Source: Flavobacterium frigidimaris (lineage in GTDB: Bacteria > Bacteroidota > Bacteroidia > Flavobacteriales > Flavobacteriaceae). From it: a stretch of DNA of 64,000 nt. The stretch covers positions 124,001-188,000 of the forward strand of contig FQWG01000005.1 of NCBI GenBank assembly GCA_900129595.1, given 5' to 3'. Each line of letters starts with the position of its first letter. The first letter of the stretch is position 1. The position numbers were made by a program, and so were the translations under genes. The notes below the pieces were generated by a model. The model saw only the letters and a program-made list of their open reading frames with translations, was not told the origin of the DNA and ran no database searches. Of this stretch, positions 25,362 to 33,537 are shown piece after piece.

Positions 25362-26093
25362 ATGAAAAAACAAACTGTAATAGTTACCGGAGCAGCTTCC
25401 GGAATCGGAAAAGGAATCGCCAAATACTTTTTGGACAGAGGCGATAACGTTGTCATCAATTCACTAACACCATCAGCATTAGAAAATGCTTACAACGAAT
25501 TTGGAGCAGGAGACAATCTGGCCATGTTTGCCGGAGATGTGAGCAAGAAACAAACCGGAGAACAATTGGTAAAAATTGCTTTAGAAAAATTTGGTTCGGT
25601 AGATGTACTGATCAATAATGCGGGAATCTTCGAAAGCAAACCATTTTTGGAAGTTGATGAAGCTTATCTGGATAAATTTTTGACTACCAACCTAAAAGGA
25701 ACTTATTTCACAACACAATCTGTTATTCCGCAAATGTTGAAACAGCAAGATGGAGTGGTAATCAATATAGGAACTCCTTTGGTCAACCACGGATTGGGCG
25801 GATGGCCGGCTTCTGCTCCGGTATCAAGTAAAGGCGCTATTCATGCCTTGACTATTCAGTTAGCAGCAGAATTTGGCAAACAAAATATTCGTATCAATAC
25901 CGTTGCACCAGGCGTTATTCGTACGCCAATGCACGGAGACAAATCAGATCAAAGTGCAGGACTGCATCTTTTAAACAGAGTAGGAGAAGTCGATGACGTA
26001 GCCGAAATGGTGTATAGCGTTGCCAAAAGCAGTTTTATTACCGGTTCAGTCATCAATGTTGATGGCGGTAAGGGAGCTGGACACAACCTATAA
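25362..26093 (+). CDS. SDR-fold protein lacking the catalytic Tyr
   Basis: A 243-residue short-chain dehydrogenase-like protein. The nucleotide-binding motif TGAASGIGKGIA, NNAG (INNAGIFESKPF) and the C-terminal VNVDGGKG-like end are intact. The active site is not: where the family has Tyr-x3-Lys this protein reads APVSSKGA, with Pro at the Tyr position, and the Ser strand reads INIGTPL. It may thus bind NAD(P) without ordinary hydride chemistry, or use other residues. It lies in the middle of the YceI operon, 4-5 bp from each neighbour. Confidence 0.88.
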   Translation: MKKQTVIVTGAASGIGKGIAKYFLDRGDNVVINSLTPSALENAYNEFGAGDNLAMFAGDVSKKQTGEQLVKIALEKFGSVDVLINNAGIFESKPFLEVDEAYLDKFLTTNLKGTYFTTQSVIPQMLKQQDGVVINIGTPLVNHGLGGWPASAPVSSKGAIHALTIQLAAEFGKQNIRINTVAPGVIRTPMHGDKSDQSAGLHLLNRVGEVDDVAEMVYSVAKSSFITGSVINVDGGKGAGHNL

Positions 26094-26097
26094 TTAA

Positions 26098-26547
26098 ATG
26101 AGAACTATTTTATTAATTGCTTTTATGCTCTGTACTTTGCAGGGCATAAAAGCTCAAAATAACATTAAAATGAAAAACGAGGACGACGTGTCAGCAATTG
26201 CTGATGCATTAGAAAATTATTATTTTAAAGGAATTTACGAAGGAGACGAAAGACGTTTAGGGAGTATCTTTCATGAAAGCGCTTTACTTTTTGGAGATAT
26301 AAAAGGTCAGCCTTATTTTAAAACGGTAGATCTTTATTTAAGTGGCGTAAAAAGCAGACAAAGTCCCAAAGATTCCGGAAAACCTTTCAAAGGAGAAATT
26401 TTAAAGATTAATGTAGTAAATTCAATAGCAGCAGCCGAAATTAATGTTAAAATGTATGACTTTAATTATCGGGATTTTTTATCTTTCCATAAGATTAACG
26501 GAAAATGGCTTATCGTCAGTAAATTGCTGACCGATACAAGCGAATAA
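26098..26547 (+). CDS. Exported NTF2-like (lumazine-binding-like) protein
   Basis: A 149-residue protein with a signal peptide (residues 1-19, cleavage after IKAQ) and an NTF2/SnoaL-like cone fold: ALENYYFKGIYEGDERRLGSIFHESALLFG, then strand-rich segments ending FHKINGKWLIVSKLL. It resembles the 'putative lumazine-binding' group. Unlike its neighbours it should be exported to the periplasm. No catalytic residues can be assigned. It starts 4 bp after the SDR stop. Confidence 0.82.
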   Translation: MRTILLIAFMLCTLQGIKAQNNIKMKNEDDVSAIADALENYYFKGIYEGDERRLGSIFHESALLFGDIKGQPYFKTVDLYLSGVKSRQSPKDSGKPFKGEILKINVVNSIAAAEINVKMYDFNYRDFLSFHKINGKWLIVSKLLTDTSE

Positions 26548-26564
26548 CTTTAAACAAGATAGCA

Positions 26565-27650
26565 ATGTGGTACAATACAAAAGCTACAGCATTATTAGGG
26601 ATTGATTATCCTGTAATGCAGGGACCATTTGGCGGTAATTTATCAACAATAGAACTGACTGCCGCGGTATCAAACGCGGGTGGACTTGGCGGGTACGGCG
26701 CTTATACAATGTCTCCTCAGAAAATCTTTGAGGTAGACCAACAACTAAAAGCAGCCACCAATAAACCGTATAATATCAATCTCTGGGTTTCTGATCATGA
26801 CATTCCACAATCCGGTTTATTAGATGAGCAATACGATAAAACAGCAGCATTGTTTCAACCTTATTTTGATGAAGTTGGGATTTCGTTACCGGAAAAACCG
26901 GCTCCGTTTCAATCCAGGTTTGAAAATCAGTTAGACGTGATTTTGAATATTAAACCCAAAGTATTCAGTTTTATGTTTGGAACACTTTCTGCCGATGTTT
27001 TAGAACAATGTAAAAGATCGGGAATCGTAACCGTTGGCGCGGCAACAACTTTAGACGAAGCTATTTTTCTCGAAAATAATGGCGTAGATATGATTATTGC
27101 CTCAGGTTTTGAAGCAGGCGGACATAGACCTTCGTTTTTGGCTTCTGCTGAATCATCGCTAACAGGAACTTTTGTATTATTACAACTCATTCGTGAAAAA
27201 GTAAAAACGCCGATTATCGCTGCCGGAGGAATCGCGAACGGAAAAGGTGTCGCTGCAGCATTGGCATTAGGAGCAAGTGCCGCGCAGATAGGAACAGCTT
27301 TTTTAGCCTGCGATGAATCAAACGCATTACCCATTCATAGAGAAATGTTATTCTCTGATGCAGCAAAATATACCACTTTATCGCGTGCTTACACCGGACG
27401 TTTAGGTCGTGGATTAACCAGCAGACTAGCCAAAGATATTTCAGGTAAAGAAAAAGATGTTCTGCCGTTTCCGTTACAGACAACATTAATATCACCCTTA
27501 CGAAAAGCAGCCCTTGACCAGCAAAAATGGGACATGATCTTATTTTGGGGCGGACAAATCGCACCAATTTTAAAACATACCAAAGCCAAAGAATTGATGC
27601 ACGCTCTTATTGAAGAAACGAACGCTTATTTTGATGACCTTAGAGGATAA
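26565..27650 (+). CDS. Nitronate monooxygenase family protein
   Basis: A 361-residue FMN-dependent TIM-barrel enzyme of the nitronate monooxygenase/2-nitropropane dioxygenase family. The N-terminal LGIDYPVMQGPFGGNLS, the phosphate-binding AAGGIANGKGVAAALALGASAAQIGTAFLACDES and the active-site region ASGFEAGGHRP with its His are all present. It oxidises alkyl nitronates such as propionate-3-nitronate to aldehydes and nitrite; other members act as enoyl reductases. Last gene of the YceI operon (17 bp after the NTF2-like gene), ending at a strong hairpin. Confidence 0.92.
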   Translation: MWYNTKATALLGIDYPVMQGPFGGNLSTIELTAAVSNAGGLGGYGAYTMSPQKIFEVDQQLKAATNKPYNINLWVSDHDIPQSGLLDEQYDKTAALFQPYFDEVGISLPEKPAPFQSRFENQLDVILNIKPKVFSFMFGTLSADVLEQCKRSGIVTVGAATTLDEAIFLENNGVDMIIASGFEAGGHRPSFLASAESSLTGTFVLLQLIREKVKTPIIAAGGIANGKGVAAALALGASAAQIGTAFLACDESNALPIHREMLFSDAAKYTTLSRAYTGRLGRGLTSRLAKDISGKEKDVLPFPLQTTLISPLRKAALDQQKWDMILFWGGQIAPILKHTKAKELMHALIEETNAYFDDLRG

Positions 27651-27669
27651 TCTAATTCAGTAGTAAGTA

Positions 27670-27700
27670 ACAAAGCCTGATTGTATCGATCAGGCTTTGT
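27670..27700. terminator. Bidirectional terminator hairpin
   Basis: A perfect 12-bp stem (ACAAAGCCTGAT / ATCAGGCTTTGT) with a 7-nt loop, between the convergent nitronate monooxygenase and PepSY genes; it abuts the PepSY stop codon. Confidence 0.85.
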
Positions 27701-28825
27701 TTATGCATTACTTTTTTGGACTCTTTTTTTCTTTTTTCCCAACCAGATTAATAATCCTGTGATAGGCAGCGTCAACGCAAAAAGTGATACTGAAAATGCA
27801 ATTATTTTGGTGGGTAATCCATAAATGCTTCCGGTATGAATAGGGTAGTTCAAACGTTTTATTTTATCTCCGTTCGAAAAAGATTCATAAGGTCTTGCCT
27901 CAATTTCTTCGGCTGTATATTTATCAAAATAAGCAGCGCTGGATTGATTTGGAATTGTTTTTTCTGTATTTTCTTTTAACACTAAAATACTATTAATGGT
28001 ATCAACTGGCATCCTGATCTGAATATTTCCTGTATATGGAAAAATACTGTCCGCTTTATTATATATACTTTGATAAAAGGCAGTATTGTTTAGTTTAGGA
28101 TCTGTTTTTGTTGGGTTTTTTACTTTTGCTGAAGGTCTTTTTGTTGTGCCGTCAGCCAGAAAATAAACCCCATCCTGAAACCAGGTAAAAGCAAAAGACA
28201 ATCCGGTTAGGGAAATAACCAGTAAAATTAGAAAACTATAGAACCCGAAAGTCGAGTGAAAATCCCAATTGACTCTTTTGAAAGAAGCACCCCATTTTAC
28301 TGTTAATCTTTGTTTTAGATTTTTGATCTTTTTTGGCCACCATAAAATGATCCCTGAAATAAGCATAATAACAAAAATCAAACAGGAAGTCCCCATGATA
28401 ATTTGTCCTGTATCTCCCAATAATAATTGACGGTGTATTTTTAAAACAAAAACAAAAAACCTCTTTTCCTGTGGAGTTGTTGCCAGCACTTTCCCGGTGT
28501 AAGGATCGATAGAAAAAAACTGTGCTTTTTTATCGGAATCTTTGGCTAAGATTTGCATGGTGCGTAAAGGATCGTTGAAAGTATAAATACGGGTTATCTT
28601 TTTTATTCCGTATTGTTGCTGCAAAATGTCCGTGCAAAAATCAATTGTCTTTTTTGAATTTCCTATAGTTGAAACAGTATAATATTCAGGATTTATGGCT
28701 TTGTCAATTTCTTTTTCAAAAACCAAAAGACTTCCCGTTAATGCAGCGATAAAAACAATTAAACCCGAACCTAGTCCAAGCCATAAGTGCACAAAACCAA
28801 CAGTCTTTTTAAATCCTTTTTTCAT
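27701..28825 (-). CDS. PepSY-associated TM protein (iron-uptake membrane protein)
   Basis: A 374-residue inner-membrane protein of the PepSY_TM (PiuB-like) family. Four membrane segments are visible: about residues 12-32 (VHLWLGLGSGLIVFIAALTG), 138-160, 193-215 and 340-362, with PepSY-like periplasmic domains between them. Conserved His in the helices are thought to bind haem in this family, which is implicated in reducing ferric-siderophores on the inner membrane. It is divergent from a TonB siderophore receptor gene, and a palindrome (28866-28878) sits in its promoter, in keeping with iron control. Confidence 0.9.
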   Translation of the reverse strand: MKKGFKKTVGFVHLWLGLGSGLIVFIAALTGSLLVFEKEIDKAINPEYYTVSTIGNSKKTIDFCTDILQQQYGIKKITRIYTFNDPLRTMQILAKDSDKKAQFFSIDPYTGKVLATTPQEKRFFVFVLKIHRQLLLGDTGQIIMGTSCLIFVIMLISGIILWWPKKIKNLKQRLTVKWGASFKRVNWDFHSTFGFYSFLILLVISLTGLSFAFTWFQDGVYFLADGTTKRPSAKVKNPTKTDPKLNNTAFYQSIYNKADSIFPYTGNIQIRMPVDTINSILVLKENTEKTIPNQSSAAYFDKYTAEEIEARPYESFSNGDKIKRLNYPIHTGSIYGLPTKIIAFSVSLFALTLPITGLLIWLGKKKKRVQKSNA

Positions 28826-28852
28826 AGTATCCTATATTCTAAAATTCAGGCA

Positions 28853-28878
28853 CAAATTTATACTTATTTAGACTAAAT
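28853..28878 (-). promoter_or_regulatory. Promoter and putative metal-regulator operator of the PepSY gene
   Basis: On the minus strand TAAATTTG (28860-28853) matches the -7 consensus exactly. Directly upstream, ATTTAG-A-CTAAAT (28866-28878) is a perfect 6-1-6 palindrome in the spacer where a repressor would block the polymerase. Its form resembles DtxR/MntR-type boxes (TTTAG-N-CTAAA); a Fur-like AT-rich stretch (ataattatcattta) follows at about 28899. Confidence 0.5.
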
Positions 28879-28943
28879 CTATAGCCTCTTTAAGAAAAAT
28901 AATTATCATTTATCAGTGCCTTAAAGCCTTACTACTTTGCGCC

Positions 28944-29012
28944 ATGCAAATAAGAAGAACGGTAGAAAAAGAAGATTATCGACTACTTTTTGTTACTAAT
29001 AGTATTAAATAA
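28944..29012 (+). pseudogene. Possible remnant of a GNAT gene (22 codons)
   Basis: An ATG opens a 22-codon frame whose product begins MQIRRTVEKEDYRLLF, the usual N-terminal pattern of GNAT acetyltransferases (xIRxxxxxDYxxL), then ends at TAA with no continuation in other frames. It may be the leftover of a deleted acetyltransferase gene. The resemblance is short, so confidence is low. Confidence 0.25.
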
Positions 29013-29121
29013 GAGTTGTTTATATAATGAAAACGATGTTTTGTATGTTGCTAAGTCATTGATTTTTAATTGCTTGTTTGTAATCTTAATATTAATTTGA
29101 CAGAATAGATAGAAATAATAC

Positions 29122-29151
29122 TTGTTAAACGATTATTAATTTTTATTTTTG
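29122..29151 (+). promoter_or_regulatory. Consensus Bacteroidota promoter of the siderophore receptor gene
   Basis: TTG at 29122-29124 and TATTTTTG at 29144-29151 are separated by 19 bp, an exact match to the -33 TTG / -7 TAnnTTTG pattern of the Bacteroidota housekeeping sigma factor. Transcription would start about 29157, giving a leader near 50 nt. Confidence 0.75.
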
Positions 29152-29205
29152 CGCTGTTTTTATTAATTCTAAATAAAAATAAAACCTAACCAAATTAGAA
29201 AACCA

Positions 29206-31545
29206 ATGAACTATTTTAATCTAAGAACATCTAAGTTTTTATTTATTATTAGCTTTTTATTTACTGTCTGTGCGGCTGTTGCACAACAAAACCATGGGAA
29301 AATTAAAGGAAAAATAACGACTTCTGACGGAAAGCCGGCGTCTGAAGTAAATATTGTTTTAAAAAACTCTAAATATTCTACCAGCACCAATGAGGACGGT
29401 AATTTTGAACTGAACCGTATACGAAGCAATTCTTATACGCTGCAAATATCCTTGACAGGTTACGAAACTGTAGAACAGCAAGTTGTAGTTGCAGATAATG
29501 AAACAGCAACCCTGAATGTACAATTAAAGGTTTCGAACAAAGAATTGCAGGAAGTTGTGATCAATAACAGAAAAAGTCTGCTGTCTAAGAAAACACAATA
29601 TGTTGCACGAATGCCTCTTAAAAATATAGAAAATCCGCAGGTTTATAATGTGATCCACAAAGAACTTCTTCAGGAGCAAATTGTAATTGATCCTGCCGGG
29701 GCTGTTAGAAATGCACCCGGAGTTGTACCGCTTAATTATCCCTCAGGTGGATTTGCCGTTATTTTTAGAGGTTTTACGGTGGGAATTAATTCGCGAAACG
29801 GAATGGAAACTCTTTCAGGAAGATCAAGTGTTGGTATTGCAAATGTTGAAAGAATAGAGGTGTTAAAAGGACCTTCGGGAACTTTGTTTGGTTCATCTGC
29901 CTCTTCGTTTGGTGGTGTTGTGAATCTGGTGACCAAAAAACCTTTTGAAGCATCGGCTACTGAAATATCCTATACAGCAGGAAGTTTTGGTGTAAACCGA
30001 CTTACGGTTGACATCAATACACCATTAACGAAAGATAAAAATGTGCTTTTCAGATTGAATGCTGCTGTCAATAATGAAAAAAGTTTCCTGGATTATGGTT
30101 TTAATAAAACGCTTTCTTTTACGCCAAGTATTATTTTTAAAGCAAGCGAAAAACTTACTTTTAGCGTTGATGCAGAGTTGTTTAAAGTTAACAATACAAG
30201 ACCGTTATACCCAACGGTTGCTACCACATCAGGAATAACGAACCCGGGCGATATACAATTGAATTATAAAAAATCATTGGTTCACGATGATGCTGATGCA
30301 AAATCATCTTCATCAAAAGCATTTGTTCAGGCCGAATATCAAATATCGGATCGCTGGAAGTCAACTACTTTGTTTTCTTATGTAAGTGAAGATTTAGACT
30401 ATAGTTATCAGGTTTTGCCAACCTGGACTTCGCCTACAACTGCTACTATACGTGCAACGCTTTTTGGACCAATTTCGAGTAATTATACCAATATTCAGCA
30501 GAATTTTAATGGTGAATTTTCGACAGGAATCTTAAAACATAAAATATTGGCCGGTGTAAATTATAGGTACTATACAGATACATTTTCGTCTACACCAACT
30601 CCTGCGGCCCCGTTTAGAACAATTGATGTAACAACTAATTTTAATCCGGTTAGAAGAAGCGAGATTGATAAAGTATTGCTGGTACCGGTCATAAGAGCCG
30701 GACGTGATGAATATACTTTTAGCGGGTATGCCTCTTATGTATTAAGTGTTGCAGACAGGTTATACGCAATGGCGAGTTTACGTTTGGATAATTTTGATCG
30801 AAAAGAAAGCGGAACCGTACCGGGATATAGTCAAAACTCATTGTCACCAAAATTAGGAATAGTTTACCAGATTGTTAAGGATCAGGTTTCTGTATTTGGA
30901 AATTACATGAACGGATTTCAGAATTTAGCGCCCGTTACACAACCTGCTGGTGAGCAGCTTATATTAGATCCTTTATATGCAAATCAGTATGAGGGAGGTA
31001 TAAAAGCTGAAATGTTTAATAAAAAATTAAGCGCTACAGTGAGTTATTACAAAATCACAAATGATAACGCTGTAATACGACAAACGGATCTGACGTACCA
31101 ACAAGATGGAAAACAGGTCAGTAAAGGAGTTGAATTTGAATTTCTTGCCAATCCGTTTCCGGGTTTAGACATTACAGCAGGATATGCATATAATGATAAT
31201 CGCATTGTAAAAACAAGTGCGGCCAATAAAGCTATCGAAGGCAATAAGGCACAAGATGCCCCTGAAGATGTAGTCAACTTTTGGGCTTCATATAAATTTC
31301 AAAGTGTTTTAAAAGGTCTTGGTATTGGTGTTGGTGCGAATTATGTAGACAAAAGTTATATGGCGACCACAAATACTTTTTATATTCCGTCATACACGAT
31401 TTACAATCAAACGATATTCTACGAGCAATCAAACTGGAGAGTGGGAGTTAAGATAAATAATCTTTCCAATAAAAAATACTGGAGCTCATGGGGAGCGCCT
31501 CAGCCTCCCGCAAATTTCTTAGTGAATCTAACATTCAAATTTTAG
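29206..31545 (+). CDS. TonB-dependent siderophore receptor
   Basis: A 779-residue outer-membrane receptor. Signal peptide (residues 1-26, cleaved near AVAQQ), a carboxypeptidase-regulatory-like domain (about 30-110, KGKITTSDGKPASEVNIVLKN), a plug domain (about 150-250, with RNAPGVVPL and RIEVLKGPSGTLFGSSASSFGGVVNLVTKKP), then a beta barrel ending in the aromatic strand FLVNLTFKF. The plug motif is that of FpvA/FhuA-type siderophore receptors. It should import a ferric-siderophore with TonB/ExbBD energy. The divergent PepSY gene fits reductive release of iron. Strong consensus promoter upstream and terminator downstream, so monocistronic. Confidence 0.94.
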   Translation: MNYFNLRTSKFLFIISFLFTVCAAVAQQNHGKIKGKITTSDGKPASEVNIVLKNSKYSTSTNEDGNFELNRIRSNSYTLQISLTGYETVEQQVVVADNETATLNVQLKVSNKELQEVVINNRKSLLSKKTQYVARMPLKNIENPQVYNVIHKELLQEQIVIDPAGAVRNAPGVVPLNYPSGGFAVIFRGFTVGINSRNGMETLSGRSSVGIANVERIEVLKGPSGTLFGSSASSFGGVVNLVTKKPFEASATEISYTAGSFGVNRLTVDINTPLTKDKNVLFRLNAAVNNEKSFLDYGFNKTLSFTPSIIFKASEKLTFSVDAELFKVNNTRPLYPTVATTSGITNPGDIQLNYKKSLVHDDADAKSSSSKAFVQAEYQISDRWKSTTLFSYVSEDLDYSYQVLPTWTSPTTATIRATLFGPISSNYTNIQQNFNGEFSTGILKHKILAGVNYRYYTDTFSSTPTPAAPFRTIDVTTNFNPVRRSEIDKVLLVPVIRAGRDEYTFSGYASYVLSVADRLYAMASLRLDNFDRKESGTVPGYSQNSLSPKLGIVYQIVKDQVSVFGNYMNGFQNLAPVTQPAGEQLILDPLYANQYEGGIKAEMFNKKLSATVSYYKITNDNAVIRQTDLTYQQDGKQVSKGVEFEFLANPFPGLDITAGYAYNDNRIVKTSAANKAIEGNKAQDAPEDVVNFWASYKFQSVLKGLGIGVGANYVDKSYMATTNTFYIPSYTIYNQTIFYEQSNWRVGVKINNLSNKKYWSSWGAPQPPANFLVNLTFKF

Positions 31546-31630
31546 AGAATAACTTTAGAAAACAACCATGTACTCCGGTACCTTGTTATAGTTTCTAAAA
31601 GTAAAAATATTTTTTGTTTTTTTATTTGAG

Positions 31631-31667
31631 GGTTTCTGACAATCTTTTTTGTCAGGAACCTTTTTTT
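31631..31667 (+). terminator. Terminator of the receptor gene
   Basis: A 12-bp stem with one G-T pair (GGTTTCTGACAA / TTGTCAGGAACC, 31631-31642 with 31649-31660) followed by seven T residues. Confidence 0.8.
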
Positions 31668-31692
31668 ATTGAAGCTATTGGCATCCATAAAA

Positions 31693-31723
31693 AAATCCCT
31701 CAACATTAAATATGGAGGGATTT
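31693..31723. terminator. Second hairpin, probably for the META gene
   Basis: A 9-bp perfect stem (AAATCCCTC / GAGGGATTT) with a 13-nt loop. It has A/T tracts on both sides and lies 41 bp after the stop of the minus-strand META gene, so it can serve that gene as a terminator. Confidence 0.7.
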
Positions 31724-31763
31724 GATTTTTATTGCCTAATTGTTTTATTGAAAGTGATCGGGA

Positions 31764-32198
31764 TTATTTAGTCACTTTTTTGAATCTCATCATCGGGATA
31801 TCCTTCATGATTAAATTCAGTTTACCTTCTTTATCAATAGAATAGCTATCAATATCTTTAATAGTTTTTGTAAAAACCTGCTCTCCGCCACCTTCACAAT
31901 ACATTAAAGTAGCCGGGCCCTGTTCTCCAAAAGTAAGTGATTTTCCTTTTAGCGTAAACGGTGCGCTGTAGCCATTGCAACCTGCATTTCCGGATACTTG
32001 TTTAGTCGCTTCATCAAATTTAATAAATGGTTTTTTATCCGGAAATAAACCTTCAAAAGCAATACGCGGACCGGTAATATACTCCAGTTCCCAAGTTGTA
32101 TTATAAAGATCGGCCGTTTTTGAAGTGTCTTTCATTGAAGTACAAGAATTAAAAGATAATGCTAAAATAGCAACGAATACCAATACGTAATTTTTCAT
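31764..32198 (-). CDS. META domain lipoprotein (HslJ-like)
   Basis: A 144-residue lipoprotein with lipobox ALSFNSC (Cys19) and a META domain: TTWELEYITGPRI, then SGNAGCNGYSAPFTLKGKSLTFG, the hallmark G-x-x-GCNxYxGxY block of HslJ/META proteins. HslJ has been linked to heat-shock-related novobiocin resistance in E. coli; the biochemical role is unknown. Single gene, probably in the periplasm attached to a membrane. Confidence 0.9.
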   Translation of the reverse strand: MKNYVLVFVAILALSFNSCTSMKDTSKTADLYNTTWELEYITGPRIAFEGLFPDKKPFIKFDEATKQVSGNAGCNGYSAPFTLKGKSLTFGEQGPATLMYCEGGGEQVFTKTIKDIDSYSIDKEGKLNLIMKDIPMMRFKKVTK

Positions 32199-32453
32199 AA
32201 AATAAGATTTTAAAACATAAATTTAAAGATTTTAATCAAAATTCAGGCCATAAATCTGACTTATTTTTAGTTTTAAATTTTGTAATAATTAAAAACAAAG
32301 AAAATATCGGCTTAGATTATTAAGGCATAATATGTTATTGTACTTTTGGTTTGCTCGTACACATAGAGAAATAAAGTTTCAATTTCTCAACACATGTAAA
32401 TGTTTTTGCATTTTCTATAGCTGAATTTTGCCTCATCATTAAAAATAGAAAAG

Positions 32454-33272
32454 ATGAAAACATTATTTACCACAGTGTTACTTTTAGGACTAACACTACC
32501 CGTTTGTGCACAGGAAATTATTCATAAAAAAGTCCTGAGCAAAAAAATGAACAAGGAAATCGAAACAGTTATTATTACTCCCGAACTTGTAAAAGGCAAA
32601 ACGTATAAAACCGTTTATATACTTCATGGCTACAGCGGAAACGCCAACAGGACTTATAAACAGGATATTCCGGATCTTATTGGTAAAGCTCAAAAATACA
32701 ACACGATTTATGTATTGCCTGATGGTAATTTTAATAGTTGGTATGTAGACAGCCCTGTAGATAAATCGTCGCAATATCAGACCTTTATCGGGAAGGAACT
32801 GGTAGACTTTATTGACGCAAATTACCCCACAATACAAAACAGAAAATCCAGGGGAATTCTGGGTTGGAGTATGGGAGGATATGGCGCACTAAATATTGGG
32901 ATTTTTTATCAAAGCACTTTTGGTATCGCCGGCAGTTCCTGTGGCGCATTGGATTTTAATCGTTTTGGAGAGAACTTTCATAATTATCAGGTAGATAAAG
33001 TTTTGGGAGATTTTAAAAGCCTGCCGAAGCAATACTTCACATTTGAGAAAACGAAACAAATGGCAAAAGCAAATCAGTTTTATATTTTAGATTGTGGCAC
33101 AGAGGATAGTCAGATGATTGATATGAATCGTGATTTTCATGAGCTTTTGACCAGTGAAAAAATAGAACATCTCTATATTGAATCTCCCGGCAGTCATGAT
33201 CCAAAGTATTGGAATAAATCTTTGGCCAACCAACTGGCTTTGTTCGAAAATTATTTTAATGCTGAAAAATAA
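32454..33272 (+). CDS. Exported esterase (alpha/beta hydrolase, esterase D type)
   Basis: A 272-residue secreted alpha/beta hydrolase. Signal peptide (residues 1-19, cleavage after VCAQ), oxyanion-side ILHGYSGNA, nucleophile S139 in GWSMGGYG, and a His in SPGSHDPKYW near the C-terminus. It fits the putative-esterase/antigen-85 family, acting on small esters; some relatives in Bacteroidota are feruloyl or acetylxylan esterases and others hydrolyse siderophores, which would suit this neighbourhood but is unproven. Stand-alone gene. Confidence 0.88.
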   Translation: MKTLFTTVLLLGLTLPVCAQEIIHKKVLSKKMNKEIETVIITPELVKGKTYKTVYILHGYSGNANRTYKQDIPDLIGKAQKYNTIYVLPDGNFNSWYVDSPVDKSSQYQTFIGKELVDFIDANYPTIQNRKSRGILGWSMGGYGALNIGIFYQSTFGIAGSSCGALDFNRFGENFHNYQVDKVLGDFKSLPKQYFTFEKTKQMAKANQFYILDCGTEDSQMIDMNRDFHELLTSEKIEHLYIESPGSHDPKYWNKSLANQLALFENYFNAEK

Positions 33273-33378
33273 GAAATAGACTTTTGGGAAAAATCAAAAA
33301 CCTTATGAAAGAGAAAATTTACCGCAAAGATCGCTAAGTTTTTTTTGCTTTACGCTTTTATAAAAAAAGAAAAGTCCG

Positions 33379-33402
33379 CAATCCCGATAGTTATCGGGAT
33401 TG
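33379..33402. repeat. Long perfect hairpin of the CCCGATA-TATCGGG type
   Basis: CAATCCCGATA and its exact complement TATCGGGATTG are separated by only GT, giving an 11-bp perfect stem. The core CCCGATAG(C/T)TATCGGG is a frequent intergenic palindrome in Flavobacterium as far as I know. It may also stop transcription after the esterase gene. Confidence 0.65.
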
Positions 33403-33507
33403 TATTGATTTGGCTTTGCTAACTTTTGCATTTTGACGTATCGCAATTATATTTTATGTTTTTCCACGGCATTTAGCGTTGATTCAATTTTTATTAAATT
33501 TGTACAG

Positions 33508-33515
33508 TATCTTTG
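33508..33515 (+). promoter_or_regulatory. -7 element of the AraC regulator gene
   Basis: TATCTTTG matches TAnnTTTG exactly and lies 22 bp before the TTG start codon of the AraC gene, implying a leader of roughly 15-17 nt. No TTG is found 19 bp upstream, so activation may be needed. Confidence 0.55.
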
Positions 33516-33537
33516 ATATAAGCTTAAAAAAGAACTA

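Noticed and set aside
26927..27334. Open frame opposite the nitronate monooxygenase gene
   Set aside because: It is antisense to a clear gene and its product is low-complexity; a shadow frame.
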